Assembly: GCF_028372415.1 (NCBI RefSeq) | Contig: NC_092878.1 | Location: forward strand, 28,936,903 to 29,000,902 | DNA: 64,000 bases | Source: Notamacropus eugenii | Taxonomy: Eukaryota > Chordata > Mammalia > Diprotodontia > Macropodidae | Direction of reading: 5' to 3' | In this document: in pieces, positions 15,201 through 32,033 of the stretch | Position numbering within the stretch: the first letter of the stretch is position 1 | Layout: every line of letters begins with the position of its first letter | Made by a program: the position numbers and the translations under genes | The notes under the pieces: generated by a model | Database searches by the model: none | What the model was told of the DNA's origin: nothing | The model's input: the letters and a program-made list of their open reading frames with translations, nothing else

Positions 15201-15722
15201 GTATTTATAGCATAGGGGTTTGAGGGCTAGGCAATAATAATTATAAATCAAAACAGCATATAATCCAAGGCTGAATTATGTGACTCAGATATAAGTCCTA
15301 CAGGTCCTCAGTGAGGTGAGTGGGGCTGAGTAGGAGAGGGAGGAGGGACTTGATGAAAGCATAGGATTTTTATTGATAGAGAGAAAGGGAGAGGGGAATT
15401 TTCCACTGGAGAAAAAAGTAGGAGTAAAAGCATTCCGGTTGAAACCCCTACGGCTGGGGTTTAAGTTTGAGACCTTGTGGAAATACTCAAGAATACATAC
15501 TTTGTGAGATTATGCTGCTTCATTCAAGAGGAGTCTGTCCCATAGCTCTCTGGCAAAGGTTGGAACTAAGAGACAAGAGCAGCACAGCTCCTTCAGCTGG
15601 CCCTTGTGTTCACATTCTGTTGTGTACTTGGCTTTTTTTCCTCCTCTCTGTTTCAGGCTGATACTAACAAAGATCGTATTGATAATGCCAATGCCAGAGC
15701 AAAGAAACTCATTGACAGTTAA
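202..15722 (+). CDS. SNAP23: SNAP23, synaptosomal-associated protein 23 (7 coding exons, 211 aa)
   Basis: SNAP23 is a Qbc-SNARE that gives two helices to the four-helix bundle driving exocytosis and other membrane fusion; it sits on the plasma membrane through palmitoylated cysteines. Coding exons are 202-258, 1914-1955, 2534-2582, 3266-3383, 14347-14505, 14944-15088 and 15657-15722. All junctions use GT/AG, phases agree, and the sum is 636 nt, giving 211 aa, the same length as human SNAP23. The first SNARE helix covers about residues 14-76, with the zero-layer Gln at 48. The cysteine patch is at 79-89 ([11 protein letters not shown]). The second helix covers about 146-206, with its zero-layer Gln near 180, and the protein ends KKLIDS. 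The start ATG has A at -3 and G at +4. The fifth cysteine of the patch (87) is Trp here. Identity rests on remembered family sequence and is very secure. Confidence 0.98.
560..815. repeat. L2 fragments (minus 560-700, plus 3' end 715-815)
   Basis: 560-700 is the reverse complement of the L2 ORF2 end (aagatcactttggcat, then aggccactgtaatagt). 715-815 is a plus-strand L2 tail (gtgcctagtacatagtaggt, then gcttaataaattcttgttga). Confidence 0.7.
885..1675 (+). repeat. CR1/L3 LINE fragment
   Basis: Shows the ORF2 end and 3' tail of CR1/L3: ctggagtatggcggtcactt, gacatgatagctattttcaa, then ggctggatgaccacttgtgg. It is old and gapped, and fills most of the SNAP23 intron between the first two coding exons seen. 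Confidence 0.8.
1914..1955 (+). CDS. SNAP23: SNAP23 coding exon 2 (14 codons)
   Basis: A 42-nt phase-0 exon between a T-rich acceptor (ccctag) and the donor GAG|gtaaga. It encodes [14 protein letters not shown], the first turns of SNARE helix 1. Confidence 0.95.
2534..2582 (+). CDS. SNAP23: SNAP23 coding exon 3
   Basis: A 49-nt exon from ttcag to the donor GG|gtaagt. It encodes [16 protein letters not shown] and includes the zero-layer Gln48 of the first SNARE motif. It leaves one base of a split Glu codon. Confidence 0.95.
3266..3383 (+). CDS. SNAP23: SNAP23 coding exon 4 (helix 1 end and cysteine patch)
   Basis: A 118-nt exon from cttag to AATAG|gtgagt. It encodes the rest of SNARE helix 1 ([15 protein letters not shown]) and the membrane-anchoring cysteine patch. 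TGG at codon 87 gives Trp where human SNAP23 has Cys; cysteines 79, 80, 83 and 85 remain. Confidence 0.95.
3895..4095 (+). repeat. MIR SINE
   Basis: Core features include aacttaggcaagtcacttgg and catcagtttcctggtaggta. In SNAP23 intron 4. Confidence 0.7.
4100..6665. other. SNAP23 intron, nothing clear
   Basis: A-T rich intronic DNA. Apart from a short repeat tail at about 5460-5505 (ccttccaactctgagattct), I see no gene or well-defined element. Confidence 0.5.
6672..6915 (+). repeat. Marsupial tRNA/CORE-type SINE
   Basis: Has a tRNA-like head (tgtagtggatagaacactgg, gagttcaaatctggt), a CORE-like middle (tgtgaccctgagcaagtcac), and the marsupial tail (gctggagaaggaaatggcaa, then cagacacaactgaaac). 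Confidence 0.8.
7620..8330 (+). repeat. L1 ORF2 3' fragment, interrupted
   Basis: Plus-strand L1 text: gacccagtaatgccattgct before the break, ggtgcccatcagttgggtaa and agtgaacagaaccagaact after it. A younger L1 tail sits in the middle (7706-7974). Confidence 0.75.
7706..7974 (-). repeat. L1 3'-end insertion with 9-bp target duplication
   Basis: A 5'-truncated L1 tail in minus orientation. It begins with the T-run that is its poly(A) and ends ggttctttctctgg. Exact duplicates AAGATCCAT lie at 7697-7705 and 7975-7983. It lies inside an older plus-strand L1. Confidence 0.85.
8335..8660 (-). repeat. L1 3' end, second 3' UTR type
   Basis: Reads ttcccaattacatgcaaaaa, then gaataggttatacatgccag and cagttctttttctggagt, reversed L1 3' UTR. 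It matches the 3' end of the plus-strand L1 at 11060-11260. Confidence 0.75.
8820..11265 (+). repeat. L1 deletion derivative (ORF1, start of ORF2, 3' end)
   Basis: ORF1-type coding text runs from about 8870 to 9780. A purine-rich spacer follows at about 9890-10330, then the start of the endonuclease (gaagcagatgacagaatatg, aaccagaatccaacaatatc). At about 10620 it jumps straight to the ORF2 end (agatttctctgatgaaggcc) and then the 3' UTR with an A-rich end. The middle of ORF2 (reverse transcriptase) is absent. The remaining frames are broken. Confidence 0.75.
11575..11870 (+). repeat. CR1/L3 3' fragment
   Basis: Tail text: agttcctaacagtcagttgt, gtggaatgagttacttccgg, and ggttccttccagctctgagg. 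Confidence 0.7.
11880..12740. other. SNAP23 intron, nothing recognised
   Basis: A-T rich; no exon, RNA gene or known repeat made out. Confidence 0.5.
12745..13020. repeat. Old interspersed repeat, family not named
   Basis: The pattern ctgagaaggattctgtagct, then gggagtccatggcacaaaaa, recurs at 44660-44880 and, reversed, at 51300-51460. It is a mammal-wide repeat type I cannot name with confidence. Confidence 0.5.
13255..13375 (+). repeat. L2 3' end
   Basis: tcaccaacacctagcacagt then ctggcatacatatagtcatt and a TTATTAAATATTTATTTATTG-like tail. Confidence 0.7.
13590..13770 (+). repeat. MIR SINE
   Basis: gtgcaagtcataacctctct and gagccttagatttctcctgt are MIR core landmarks. Confidence 0.65.
14347..14505 (+). 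CDS. SNAP23: SNAP23 coding exon 5 (linker)
   Basis: A 159-nt exon from gtgtag to ACG|gtatgt. It encodes the flexible linker between the two SNARE helices, including NFES with Ser95, a site reported as phosphorylated in other mammals, and ends GGYIKR. The linker is the least conserved part compared with human. Confidence 0.95.
14944..15088 (+). CDS. SNAP23: SNAP23 coding exon 6 (SNARE helix 2)
   Basis: A 145-nt exon from gatag to AAG|gtaaga. It encodes [13 protein letters not shown] through [10 protein letters not shown], the first two thirds of SNARE helix 2, with the zero-layer Gln near 180. The pyrimidine tract before the acceptor is short. Confidence 0.95.
15657..15722 (+). CDS. SNAP23: SNAP23 last coding exon
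   Basis: Starts after tttcag and encodes [18 protein letters not shown] then IDS and TAA at 15720-15722. It completes SNARE helix 2. The 3' UTR follows directly. Confidence 0.95.
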   Translation, partial: ADTNKDRIDNANARAKKLIDS

Positions 15723-17407
15723 AGATATTGCTGCTGCCTTCACCTGGGAATTCTTTTGTCTGCTGTGTCCTCCGTTCTTCCTGAGTCACTCACCGCCTTT
15801 CAGTGTTTGAAATTTCTTTGCCCCAGCAACCCGCTCTAAGCAAAGAGAAGGGTCCAAGGAGTGAAACAGAGTCCGGCCGTTTGGTTTCACATTCTTGGTC
15901 TTCTCCCTTGTGAGCAGATTGCTATAAACCATTTAGTCTTTCCTTTGGGGTTCTCTTCCTCAGTGCCCAGGCCGAGGTGGTGTGCAAACCCTTAAATTGG
16001 TTATACATCCTTCTTGTTCCACTCAAGCAGACTTTTGCTTTCAAGATCTTTAAGCATTGCCAAAGACAGCACCAGAGGAGGGAGAGTATATATACTCTGG
16101 GGTGGGGTCGGGAGGGAATGTGTGAGGTTTGGGAGGATTGTATTTTGTTGCTTCTATTATTCCACTAAAAGTTCTGCAGGCCCTAACTACACTGAAAAGT
16201 TACATAGGGAAAATGCCTAGTAACATCCTGTTCCCCTTTGAAAATAATTGGGTTCATTGCCAGTTTATCTGACCCTGGGCAAGTCCTTTAACCTTGAGGT
16301 GCCCCCATGCAGCTGCCTGTGACTCTAGAAGTTGCAGAGCATGTCCCTATCTGCATCAAATGAAACCGCAGGCCAGGACCAAAAACCAAGTCCTTAAGGT
16401 AAGGACAGTAATAAATAATTCATTGGCTACTATTTGTTTCTGGAGATTATGATTCTTAAAATCAAAATCTTAAATAAGCAGAATAGAGTTAACTTTTAAA
16501 AAAAAATAAAGGAACTTAATTTTTCTCAAAGGATTGTTATAGACATATAATTTGTAATTTTCTAAGTTCATGCTGAACTTTTCAGAACACTTTGTTAAAG
16601 TTTATGGTTTAAAATTAAAAAAAAATAGCATCATTTTCCCATTACAAGGCTGCATCCTCATTAATTTATCATCTCAGTGTTGATAACCATTTGTTTGGGA
16701 GAAATTGTATATAATTTACAGGGTGACGTTAACATTTCTTTAGAGCAAGGATGACAAATTGGTTAACAAATTGTATAAAAGTGAATTCAAGTTTACCTCA
16801 AAACCATGAATTGTGGTGTGTTTTTTATGTTTTGTTTTGTTTTTGGAGGAATGGTTTGGGAGTTGTAATAAATCTGACCTCAAAAGAAGTAGTTGGGTTG
16901 CCTTGACGTCCTAACAACTCCCAACTTTAAAACTTGTTACCGTTCTTTCCTCTACTAGTTTACCCATTCTAGGCTATGCTTGTTCTGTTCAACTAGAAGT
17001 GATCTGGAAAATCAAAAATTCAGCTCATTTATTAATGAAGAAAAATGTGATTGCACTACCCTTTTTTTTTTTGCATATTTAACTTTATCCAACATCAGAT
17101 TTGGATCCTCATCATTATCTGAAAGTCTGTATGAACTGATCATAATATATATGTACCCCTTTCATTAATATGCCAGCATGTATATCAGCTGTTTTTCTGG
17201 ACTGGTTTGCCATAAACCACAGTTTGACACTTGCAATTAAATTTTGTACCTGACCAATGGAACTGTGTTCTCTCTCAAGGTGGTAGGAATTCTTTTTGAT
17301 AACTATTCTGGGAGAAGTGAGTGAACTCAACTTGTAAAATGAAGGAAATGAGGTCTGTAAGTGAAAAGCTAAGTGGAAGCTGCCGATAGACTGCTCAGGT
17401 TCTTGTT

Positions 17408-17413
17408 AATAAA
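17408..17413 (+). terminator. Possible proximal SNAP23 poly(A) signal
   Basis: AATAAA followed by a long T-rich tract containing TGTTGTTTG. It would give a 3' UTR of about 1.7 kb. Confidence 0.4.
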
Positions 17414-18493
17414 ATTTTTTTTTCTCTTTTATGTTGTTTGTTTCCTTTTTAGGATTGCTTTATCTGATATTTATTCCTCCAGACTATCATTTCTTTGAGA
17501 TTTGCTCAGTTGGCACTAGTTGAATTAAGGGCTACCTATTTTATGATAGAGCTATACATCAGTTGCTAATGAAATAAATACAGATGAATTAGTTCTGTAA
17601 TAGTAACAGTATGTGGACTTCTTTTTAAATGCATCTTTACTAGTTTGTTGCTTTGAGGATAAAAACATCTGCACACTTGGTAGGTCCTTTTATTTTTCTA
17701 GTCTTTTCTATTGATAGAAAGGAATGTTTTATCATCATAGCTTTCCTGAAAGCTATGCAGTTAGGTGTAGTCTAGACCAGCCTCATGCAGAATGTGCCCA
17801 ATACTAACTTTATACACTTAACTGCTTTACATGCCATTTAGAAAAGGTTGTTGCTTTGACAAATAAAATCCGACAGTTTCACAGGAAAAATACTAAGCAG
17901 AGTTTTGTGACTTCGGTAGTTCTTGAATGGAATGGGAAACTGACTTAGTATTCATTTAGAATTTGGTATTCAATTTTTAGCTTAGGGTGTACGGAACTGA
18001 AAACTGCCACTTGATGATGAAGAATGTTGATACAATTGCAATCAAGGCATTAAGACATTTTGGTTCGGGTTTTTTCAAGATGATGAAGCAGGCACTTTCA
18101 GAAACTACAAAACTTTACTGATTCCTAGCTTCCCCCCCCCTTTTTTTCCTTCTTCTTTTCATCCTGCCCTGGTTATGTGAGCATTAGATAGTAAATGTGT
18201 GGAAATGTCTTCTACAGAACAAAACAACAGTAGTGTTTCCTGGTAGACTCACTTGCAGCTAGAACGCATGTGCAATACAGTGGTTTCATTGTGTTACTGT
18301 TTTGACACATCCCACGATCCCACATCCCCGTCCAGGAGCACCTTTAAGAGCCAGTTGAGTTGCTTCCTTGTTAGAGATGACGTATTCAGGGATATTCCAG
18401 GAACAGTAACATTGTTCACTCAGTCTTGACAGGGAAGCTGGAGACCTTTGAATTGGCCTATTTAGGCTGTGGCCGGAAAAGAAGTAATTTCTG

Positions 18494-18499
18494 AATAAA
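18494..18499 (+). terminator. Probable distal SNAP23 poly(A) signal
   Basis: AATAAA followed within 10 bases by a GT-rich element. It is the last hexamer before repeats begin at about 18690. Confidence 0.55.
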
Positions 18500-18689
18500 A
18501 TGATGGTGTGTTGTTTTGTCTAGTTGCTTTAATCTTTTATTGCCCTTATTAGGTGCCTTTAGCTTCATTTCACTCTGCATCCATTAATCTACTGTTACTT
18601 TAGTATTTAGTACACTTTAGTATATCTGACCATTCATCAGACTTCTGCTGTGGTATCCTTCATGGCTCTGTGCTGGGCCCACCTTTATC

Positions 18690-18960
18690 ATTAAAGGCAG
18701 CTCAATGACACAGTGGGTAGAGAGCTGGGCTTGGGGTGAGAACAAAGTGAGTTCAAATCTGGCTTTGGACACTTACTAGTTATGTAACCCTGGGTAAATC
18801 ACTTAACCTCTGAGTGTTTCATTTTCCTCAATTGTAAATTGGGGATGATAATAGCCCCTACCTTCCAGGGTTGTTGTGAGGATCAAATGAGATAGTTATA
18901 AAGCACTTAGTACAATGGTTGACACACAGTAGATACTTAATAAATGCTTATATAATAAAT
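18690..18960 (+). repeat. CORE/MIR-type SINE with L2-like tail
   Basis: tRNA-like head (aggcagctcaatgacacagt), core (tgtaaccctgggtaaatcac), then ggttgttgtgaggatcaaat and the L2-like tail agatacttaataaatgctta. It starts about 190 bp past the last SNAP23 poly(A) signal. Confidence 0.8.
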
Positions 18961-19014
18961 GGCCTTGTTTAGTGATCCCATACACTCTTATAAATTCATT
19001 TATCTCATATATCA

Positions 19015-19200
19015 TTTATCCCCCAACTGCCTCATCCTGGGTCATCTCTAGTCATCCTGATGAATATCTGGTCACTGGATCCAGATGGCACTGGAGGAGA
19101 AGTGAGTCTGGTGACCTGCACAGCTCTCCCTCACTCAAAGTCAAGCGCAACTCATGTCATTATTTCTCCGATGGCATGGTCGTCTTCGGCAACAAAGGAT
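19015..19200 (-). repeat. RTE-derived marsupial SINE
   Basis: Reverse complement shows ttgttgccgaagacgaccat and tgacttgaggga-type text; the same unit recurs at 57255-57735 (-) and 63080-63170 (+). Confidence 0.65.
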
Positions 19201-19428
19201 AAACACACATATCTAACCTTAGTCTCTTGAGTTCTAGACTCACATCATGTCTGCCTGTTGAATGATTCAAATTGCTTGGTCCATAGCCTTCTCAAACTCA
19301 ACATATCCAAAACAGAACTTGCCTCTTCCCGTTCCCCCAATTCTCGCTTTTCCAAGGTACTACCATATTTTTAAGCATGCAGATTTACAGTTTCAGTGTC
19401 ATCCTTGGTTCCTTTTGTTTACTCCATA

Positions 19429-19632
19429 CAGAGGTTCCCAAACTTATTTGGCCTACCATCCCCTATTCCAAAAAAAAAAAAAAAATTATCTGGCACTGCC
19501 CCTTGGAAATCTACTTTCTTTAACCCTTTAGTGTCTTTTTTTAAAAATTTGTGCCACCCAAGGCTACTATCACCCCACCTGGATTGTTCCAGTTCCCTCT
19601 AGGGAACAGTATCACCCACTTTGGGAACCTAT
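19429..19632. mobile_element. hAT-like MITE, 204 bp, with 8-bp target duplication
   Basis: Starts CAGAGGTTCCCAAAC and ends TTTGGGAACCTAT, inverted ends. Flanks are ACTCCATA (19421-19428) and ACTCCATG (19633-19640), an 8-bp duplication with one change, as expected for hAT. No coding capacity. A second, interrupted copy lies at 61881-63393. Confidence 0.75.
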
Positions 19633-20064
19633 ACTCCATGTATCAACTCAGCTAAGAAATTTTGTAATTTCTTTCTCTTTGTGATATTTCGTATATGTTC
19701 TGTCTGCTCACATAGTCACCTACCTAGTTCATATCACCACCTCTTGCCTGGACTATTACAATAATGAGTTGACTCCACATTTTGGTAGTTTTTTAGTTTC
19801 TCTGTGTCCAGTTTTTCCCTCCTTCAATCCATCCTGTACTCAGCTGAATAACTTCATATCCCTCCCTAAGATTCCAGCTTAACAAGTCATTATCTTTCAC
19901 TGGTCCTTGAAAAAGTTAGGCTATTTAATGGTCTCCCTGTAGCTCGTACATTATAGTCTTTGTTCCAACAAGCCATTTACTTACACCTGCGTACAAATCT
20001 TCCACCTTCATGTCCTTTTTAAAAGGGGAATAAGGATGTGAAGTGGGGTTTGGGAGTAAGCACC

Positions 20065-20300
20065 ATTAGACAAGGTCCTGGTACAGTAGATGGAACACTC
20101 AATTTGGAATCAGGAACGTGAGTTCAAATCCTGCCTCTGACACTAGCTCCATGACCTTAGGCAATGTCTAGCTAGTTTCTTAATCTATAAAATCAATAGC
20201 ACCTATATCTCACATGGCTGTTGTGAGGAACAAATGAGATGATGCATGGAAAGTGCTTTGCAAACTTTTAATACTCTATATAAATATTAGCTATAATTAA
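20065..20300 (+). repeat. MIR/CORE SINE
   Basis: gagttcaaatcctgcctctg, tgaccttaggcaatgtctag and ggctgttgtgaggaacaaat. It sits inside the L2. Confidence 0.7.
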
Positions 20301-21244
20301 AATGAAAAACTGTCTCTTACCATATGAACTATTTGAGGACAGAGTTGTCTAGCGTTGTCCATACCAGGTGCTCATACATACTTGTTAATTACCAAATCTG
20401 CTGTTTTCATGGTCCGCCCCCTCCACTCACCATTCCTAACATTCCCTCCATGCAAAAATTCTAGCTTTTGTTTTTTAGGATCATAATTTGGGAATGGATG
20501 TCTGTCTTAGTCTGATTCTTCCACTCTTCCTTGTACCGTTACACAGAACACTTGAGGCAGAATACAAGCAACCAGTGTGTATATGAAGAAACAATGCGAG
20601 AAGATAACACTCTTGTGCCAACGTTACACCCACCGTGGAAGAGAAACATTTCTGGCTTTTACCATACAAAGACAATATCATTCTCTTGCTCCAGTATACT
20701 AAAATACACACTGCATATCATATGACAGCATTTTATTTCAACATCAAAAGATGTGGTTTCGTTGTGGGCCTTCCTCTTCATCAGCAGATCAAAACCATTT
20801 CCTTGGCTTTAGTACACTATCTTCATCAAGTACCGTTTATGGCTAAACTCAGTGATAAACTGACTTCAGGTAGACTGCTTGGACAACAGAGTGTATAGCC
20901 AGTCTATAGAGGAATGTTTTCTATCCTGCTAGAGTCTGTGCTCTCCTTACAGAGCATTTAACCACCTATGGCTGTCATCATGACCAGATGAATCATCAGA
21001 ATAAGATTTCAGTGGAAGAATAATATTTTTTGCTGGATTATATATAAAACAACAACTATTGTCTCATAAAGAGCTGCACGAACCAAAATGCTATTTTGCC
21101 TCCTCAGAAGATTAACTATTAGAAGCTTTTGCTGTCTTCCGCTTAGGTTTTGTGGCAAATGCAGTGTTATTTGTTTCCTTGGCTAGACAGAATGGAGTGC
21201 TGGTTTGTTAGAAATTTTCTCAATGACAATTCTGATGTGAGTCT

Positions 21245-21365
21245 GTGTGGTATAAATGCATTATACTAGACTTGGGAGGAAATCTGGGCTCAAATCCCAG
21301 CTATGAAACTTAGCCATGGACCTTGGACAAGATGCTAATCTGTTTCTAAACTAGATTTAAGTCCA
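21245..21365 (+). repeat. MIR fragment
   Basis: gggctcaaatcccagctatg and ggaccttggacaagatgcta. It lies within the possible long LRRC57 3' UTR. Confidence 0.6.
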
Positions 21366-21819
21366 ACAAGTATTTAATATGTCTTTATATACGTGTAAAG
21401 CACTACTAGGCCAGAGAAATGAAAACAATCTCTCCTCACTCAGTAGTTGTCATGCCTGCTTTACTCAGCTGTTATTAGGAAAGTGCTTTATAAACCTTAA
21501 TATAGATATTATTTTGATGTGTTATACTGAGGCACTTGGGTAACAGTTCTTGCCAGAGACATAACTTAGATGTCTCAGTTTACTTCCATTCTCAATTGAA
21601 CTGACATTAGATTAGGTCTGAATGACCTCTCCTGCAAGGTGTTGTACTAGCCCAGTGTTCTCAAACTTTTCCAATGGTAGAACCTTTCAGAAGCCTTGAA
21701 GTATAATCCTTTAAAATTATTTTTAATGTCTATTAACATAAGGCTTAGAAAAAAAAATCCTTCGGGTTTTGTGGTTCCTTGCAGTAATTTTGAGATAGCC
21801 TAATTGGTCTCTCCCTCTT

Positions 21820-22300
21820 GGGGTATATCTTATCATCAATCCATCCTTCACGCTACTGTCAACGAAATATTCCTAAAGCACAGCTCTGGTCTTGTTAAAC
21901 TCTGTGTTGTCTGTTACTTCTAAGACTAAATATAAAAATTCCATCTTGGCATTTAAATTACTTCACAACTTCTCACCTATCTTTTAAGCCCTCCAGTCCA
22001 AAATGACTGTTTTTGCAGTTTTTTATAACACCACATCTCAAGGCTTTTTCAGAGGCAGTTATCTTCTGTGCTGTGACCTCTTAAAAACATCTAAATCTCT
22101 AGCTATTTTCAGAGTTTAGATCAAGTGCTGCTTCTTTCCTGAGGCCTCTCCTTTCTCTTCTCTCACATTCCCTTTAAGATGTTAATGCCTCCCCCCTGAA
22201 ATGACCTTGGATTTACAATGAATATTATCTGTGTACATAATTCTCTTAGCAGAATAGAAGCCCCTAGAGGGCAGGGACTAGAGGACATTGTTGTTAGGAA
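21820..22300 (+). repeat. L2 3' region
   Basis: tcctaaagcacagctctggt, ctgaggcctctcctttctct and agaagcccctagagggcagg are L2 ORF2-end and 3' UTR text. Confidence 0.75.
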
Positions 22301-23372
22301 AAATGCATTATCAACTGTTCTTGCTTAATTCTTTTCAAAATTAATTTTTTCTGCACTCTATCCAAGTTCTTTTTTAAAAAGTTATTTATTTTTCATGTCC
22401 TTTTTTCCATGTTATGCAGAGAGCACACTTAATATACATAATGGGATGTTTTGAAAATCTGTTGTAGCAAGCTTTTGAACAGGTAATTTGATTAGTAAAA
22501 TAATACAAAAAGGGTAAAAGGTCATAGGAAATTATTCATTTCTAAAGAAGCTTTAGAAAAATCTTGGATATTACAATTCTTTTCATCTTACATGTTTTGC
22601 ATACAAGTGCCTTCACCAGTAAGGCACCTACAATAGTAGTAATGAATTTGATGCAGCTTGGGGCTCATCTCCTAAGCGTCTGGTTTTTTTAAACCAGCAA
22701 AGCACATTTTAAATTGAGACATTTGCCACATCATGATAAAGTTCCAAGCAAATAAGCACTTTTTTCAAAGCAGCAGAGTGTTTAACTTTCAAATGAACTG
22801 ATGTGCTGGAATAAACAAAGCACTGAATGCTTAATCATAGCAGCCTCTCATGAACTACTCGTGTTCCACAAAAATATAAGTGTTAAATGCAGAGGTGGAT
22901 CTGTAGTTGCTGTGACAGCAGCTCACACATCAGAATTAAATAGGGGCTTTCAAGTTGCAGTGTGGAGCTATACATGTGACACACCCTCAGGGCAGTTACC
23001 AGGCACAGCCCCCTTAGTATAAGAAACAGCAGATACCCACTTGTTTCTTCAAGTGAAACTGGCAACAGCTGTGAAAATCTAGGCCTTCAATATCCCTCAG
23101 CCTGCTGACTCGGCCTTTTTTCTAACATGTTCTCCCTCCCCTCCCCCCCTCCCCTTCCTTTTCCCTTCTGCTTTATTTATAGTAAGTCCTGAAAGGGGAG
23201 AGAAAGTTAGATGCAACATAATCTGCTCTTGGGAGACATCGTTTGGTTCTCATTCCTCCTTCAATCATTTCCTCACCGCAGATCTCCCTGGCAATGACAT
23301 GAGTCTTCTATTCAGCCAGACTTCCCAACTGAGGTTCAAAACGGGTTTCCTGTGAGGTGCTTCTGGGGAATA

Positions 23373-31650
<8,278 letters not shown>

Positions 31651-31750
31651 CTACCGCCCTCCGCCGCCCGCCGGAAGCACCGCGGTCACCAAGTGCCCGA
31701 CCCCGGCGGACTCCGGCCAGGGCACCGGCCTGGGCCCCGTGACGCCGGGG

Positions 31751-31768
31751 CCCCGCCCCTGGGCGGGG
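31751..31768. promoter_or_regulatory. Back-to-back GC boxes (Sp/KLF type)
   Basis: CCCCGCCCC and GGGCGGGG lie one base apart in opposite orientation, in the middle of the divergent promoter. Confidence 0.6.
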
Positions 31769-31802
31769 AGGCTGTTCCCCAGCCAGGTCCGGGAACGCCC
31801 TG

Positions 31803-31810
31803 TGACGTCA
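31803..31810. promoter_or_regulatory. Consensus CRE (CREB/ATF site)
   Basis: Perfect palindrome TGACGTCA, 131 bp upstream of the HAUS2 ATG and 274 bp from the LRRC57 ATG. A variant, TTACGTCA, lies at 32433-32440 in HAUS2 intron 1. Occupancy is not shown. Confidence 0.7.
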
Positions 31811-31817
31811 TCGGCAC

Positions 31818-31827
31818 GCGCCTGCGC
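31818..31827. promoter_or_regulatory. NRF1-like site
   Basis: GCGCCTGCGC, one base off the GCGCATGCGC palindrome, just downstream of the CRE. Such sites are common in divergent CpG promoters. Confidence 0.4.
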
Positions 31828-31937
31828 GGCAGGCCCAGGAGGCCGCCGTTTGGATTCCCCCGCGCGCGCGCAGTGGCTGCCCGGAGCCTGAGCCTAGTCT
31901 CCGTCCGACTCTCCCGTGGGGCAAGACGGCTACCGGA

Positions 31938-31948
31938 GCCATGGCGGC
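31938..31948 (+). promoter_or_regulatory. YY1-like motif over the HAUS2 start codon
   Basis: GCCATGGCGGC overlaps the ATG. The ATGGCGGC core is the usual YY1 element found just downstream of TATA-less starts; here it also codes MAA. Confidence 0.4.
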
Positions 31949-32033
31949 TGCCAACCCTTGGGTCCCGGAGGCCTCCCCAACCGCCGCGGGGCTACTGTTG
32001 GCCGAATGCTTAGCCTCGGGGCTCGTCACTCAG
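31941..32033 (+). CDS. HAUS2: HAUS2 coding exon 1
   Basis: 31 codons from [11 protein letters not shown] to ASGLVTQ, ending CAG|gtgagc. The ATG context is gccATGG. The next intron runs 16.7 kb. Confidence 0.95.

Larger units (their letters stand above)
15723..18520 (+). other. SNAP23: SNAP23 3' UTR (probable, about 2.8 kb)
   Basis: This stretch holds no recognisable interspersed repeat, unlike everything around it, which fits a transcribed and conserved UTR. Several AATAAA hexamers lie in it: 16505, 16867, 17408, 17573, 17862 and 18494. The last is followed at once by a GT-rich stretch (tgatggtgtgttgttttgtc), the best cleavage context. 17408 is also followed by T/GT-rich sequence and may give a shorter mRNA. 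The exact end is inferred. Confidence 0.6.
19205..20400 (+). repeat. L2 LINE, interrupted twice
   Basis: L2 ORF2 text (ctcaaactcaacatatccaa, aacagaacttgcctcttccc; then cacctcttgcctggactatt) with a 3' tail at 20310-20400. A hAT-like MITE (19429-19632) and a MIR (20065-20300) have landed in it. Confidence 0.7.
20715..23372 (-). other. LRRC57: LRRC57 3' UTR, possible long form
   Basis: Minus-strand AATAAA hexamers lie at 23172-23177, 22385-22390 and 20732-20737. The last is followed (going down) by a TG-rich stretch ending tgtgtatttt, the most convincing site. The 22300-23370 and 20440-21240 blocks are free of recognised repeats; an L2 (about 21820-22300) and a MIR (about 21245-21365) lie between them. 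Which site is used cannot be told from DNA alone. Confidence 0.4.
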
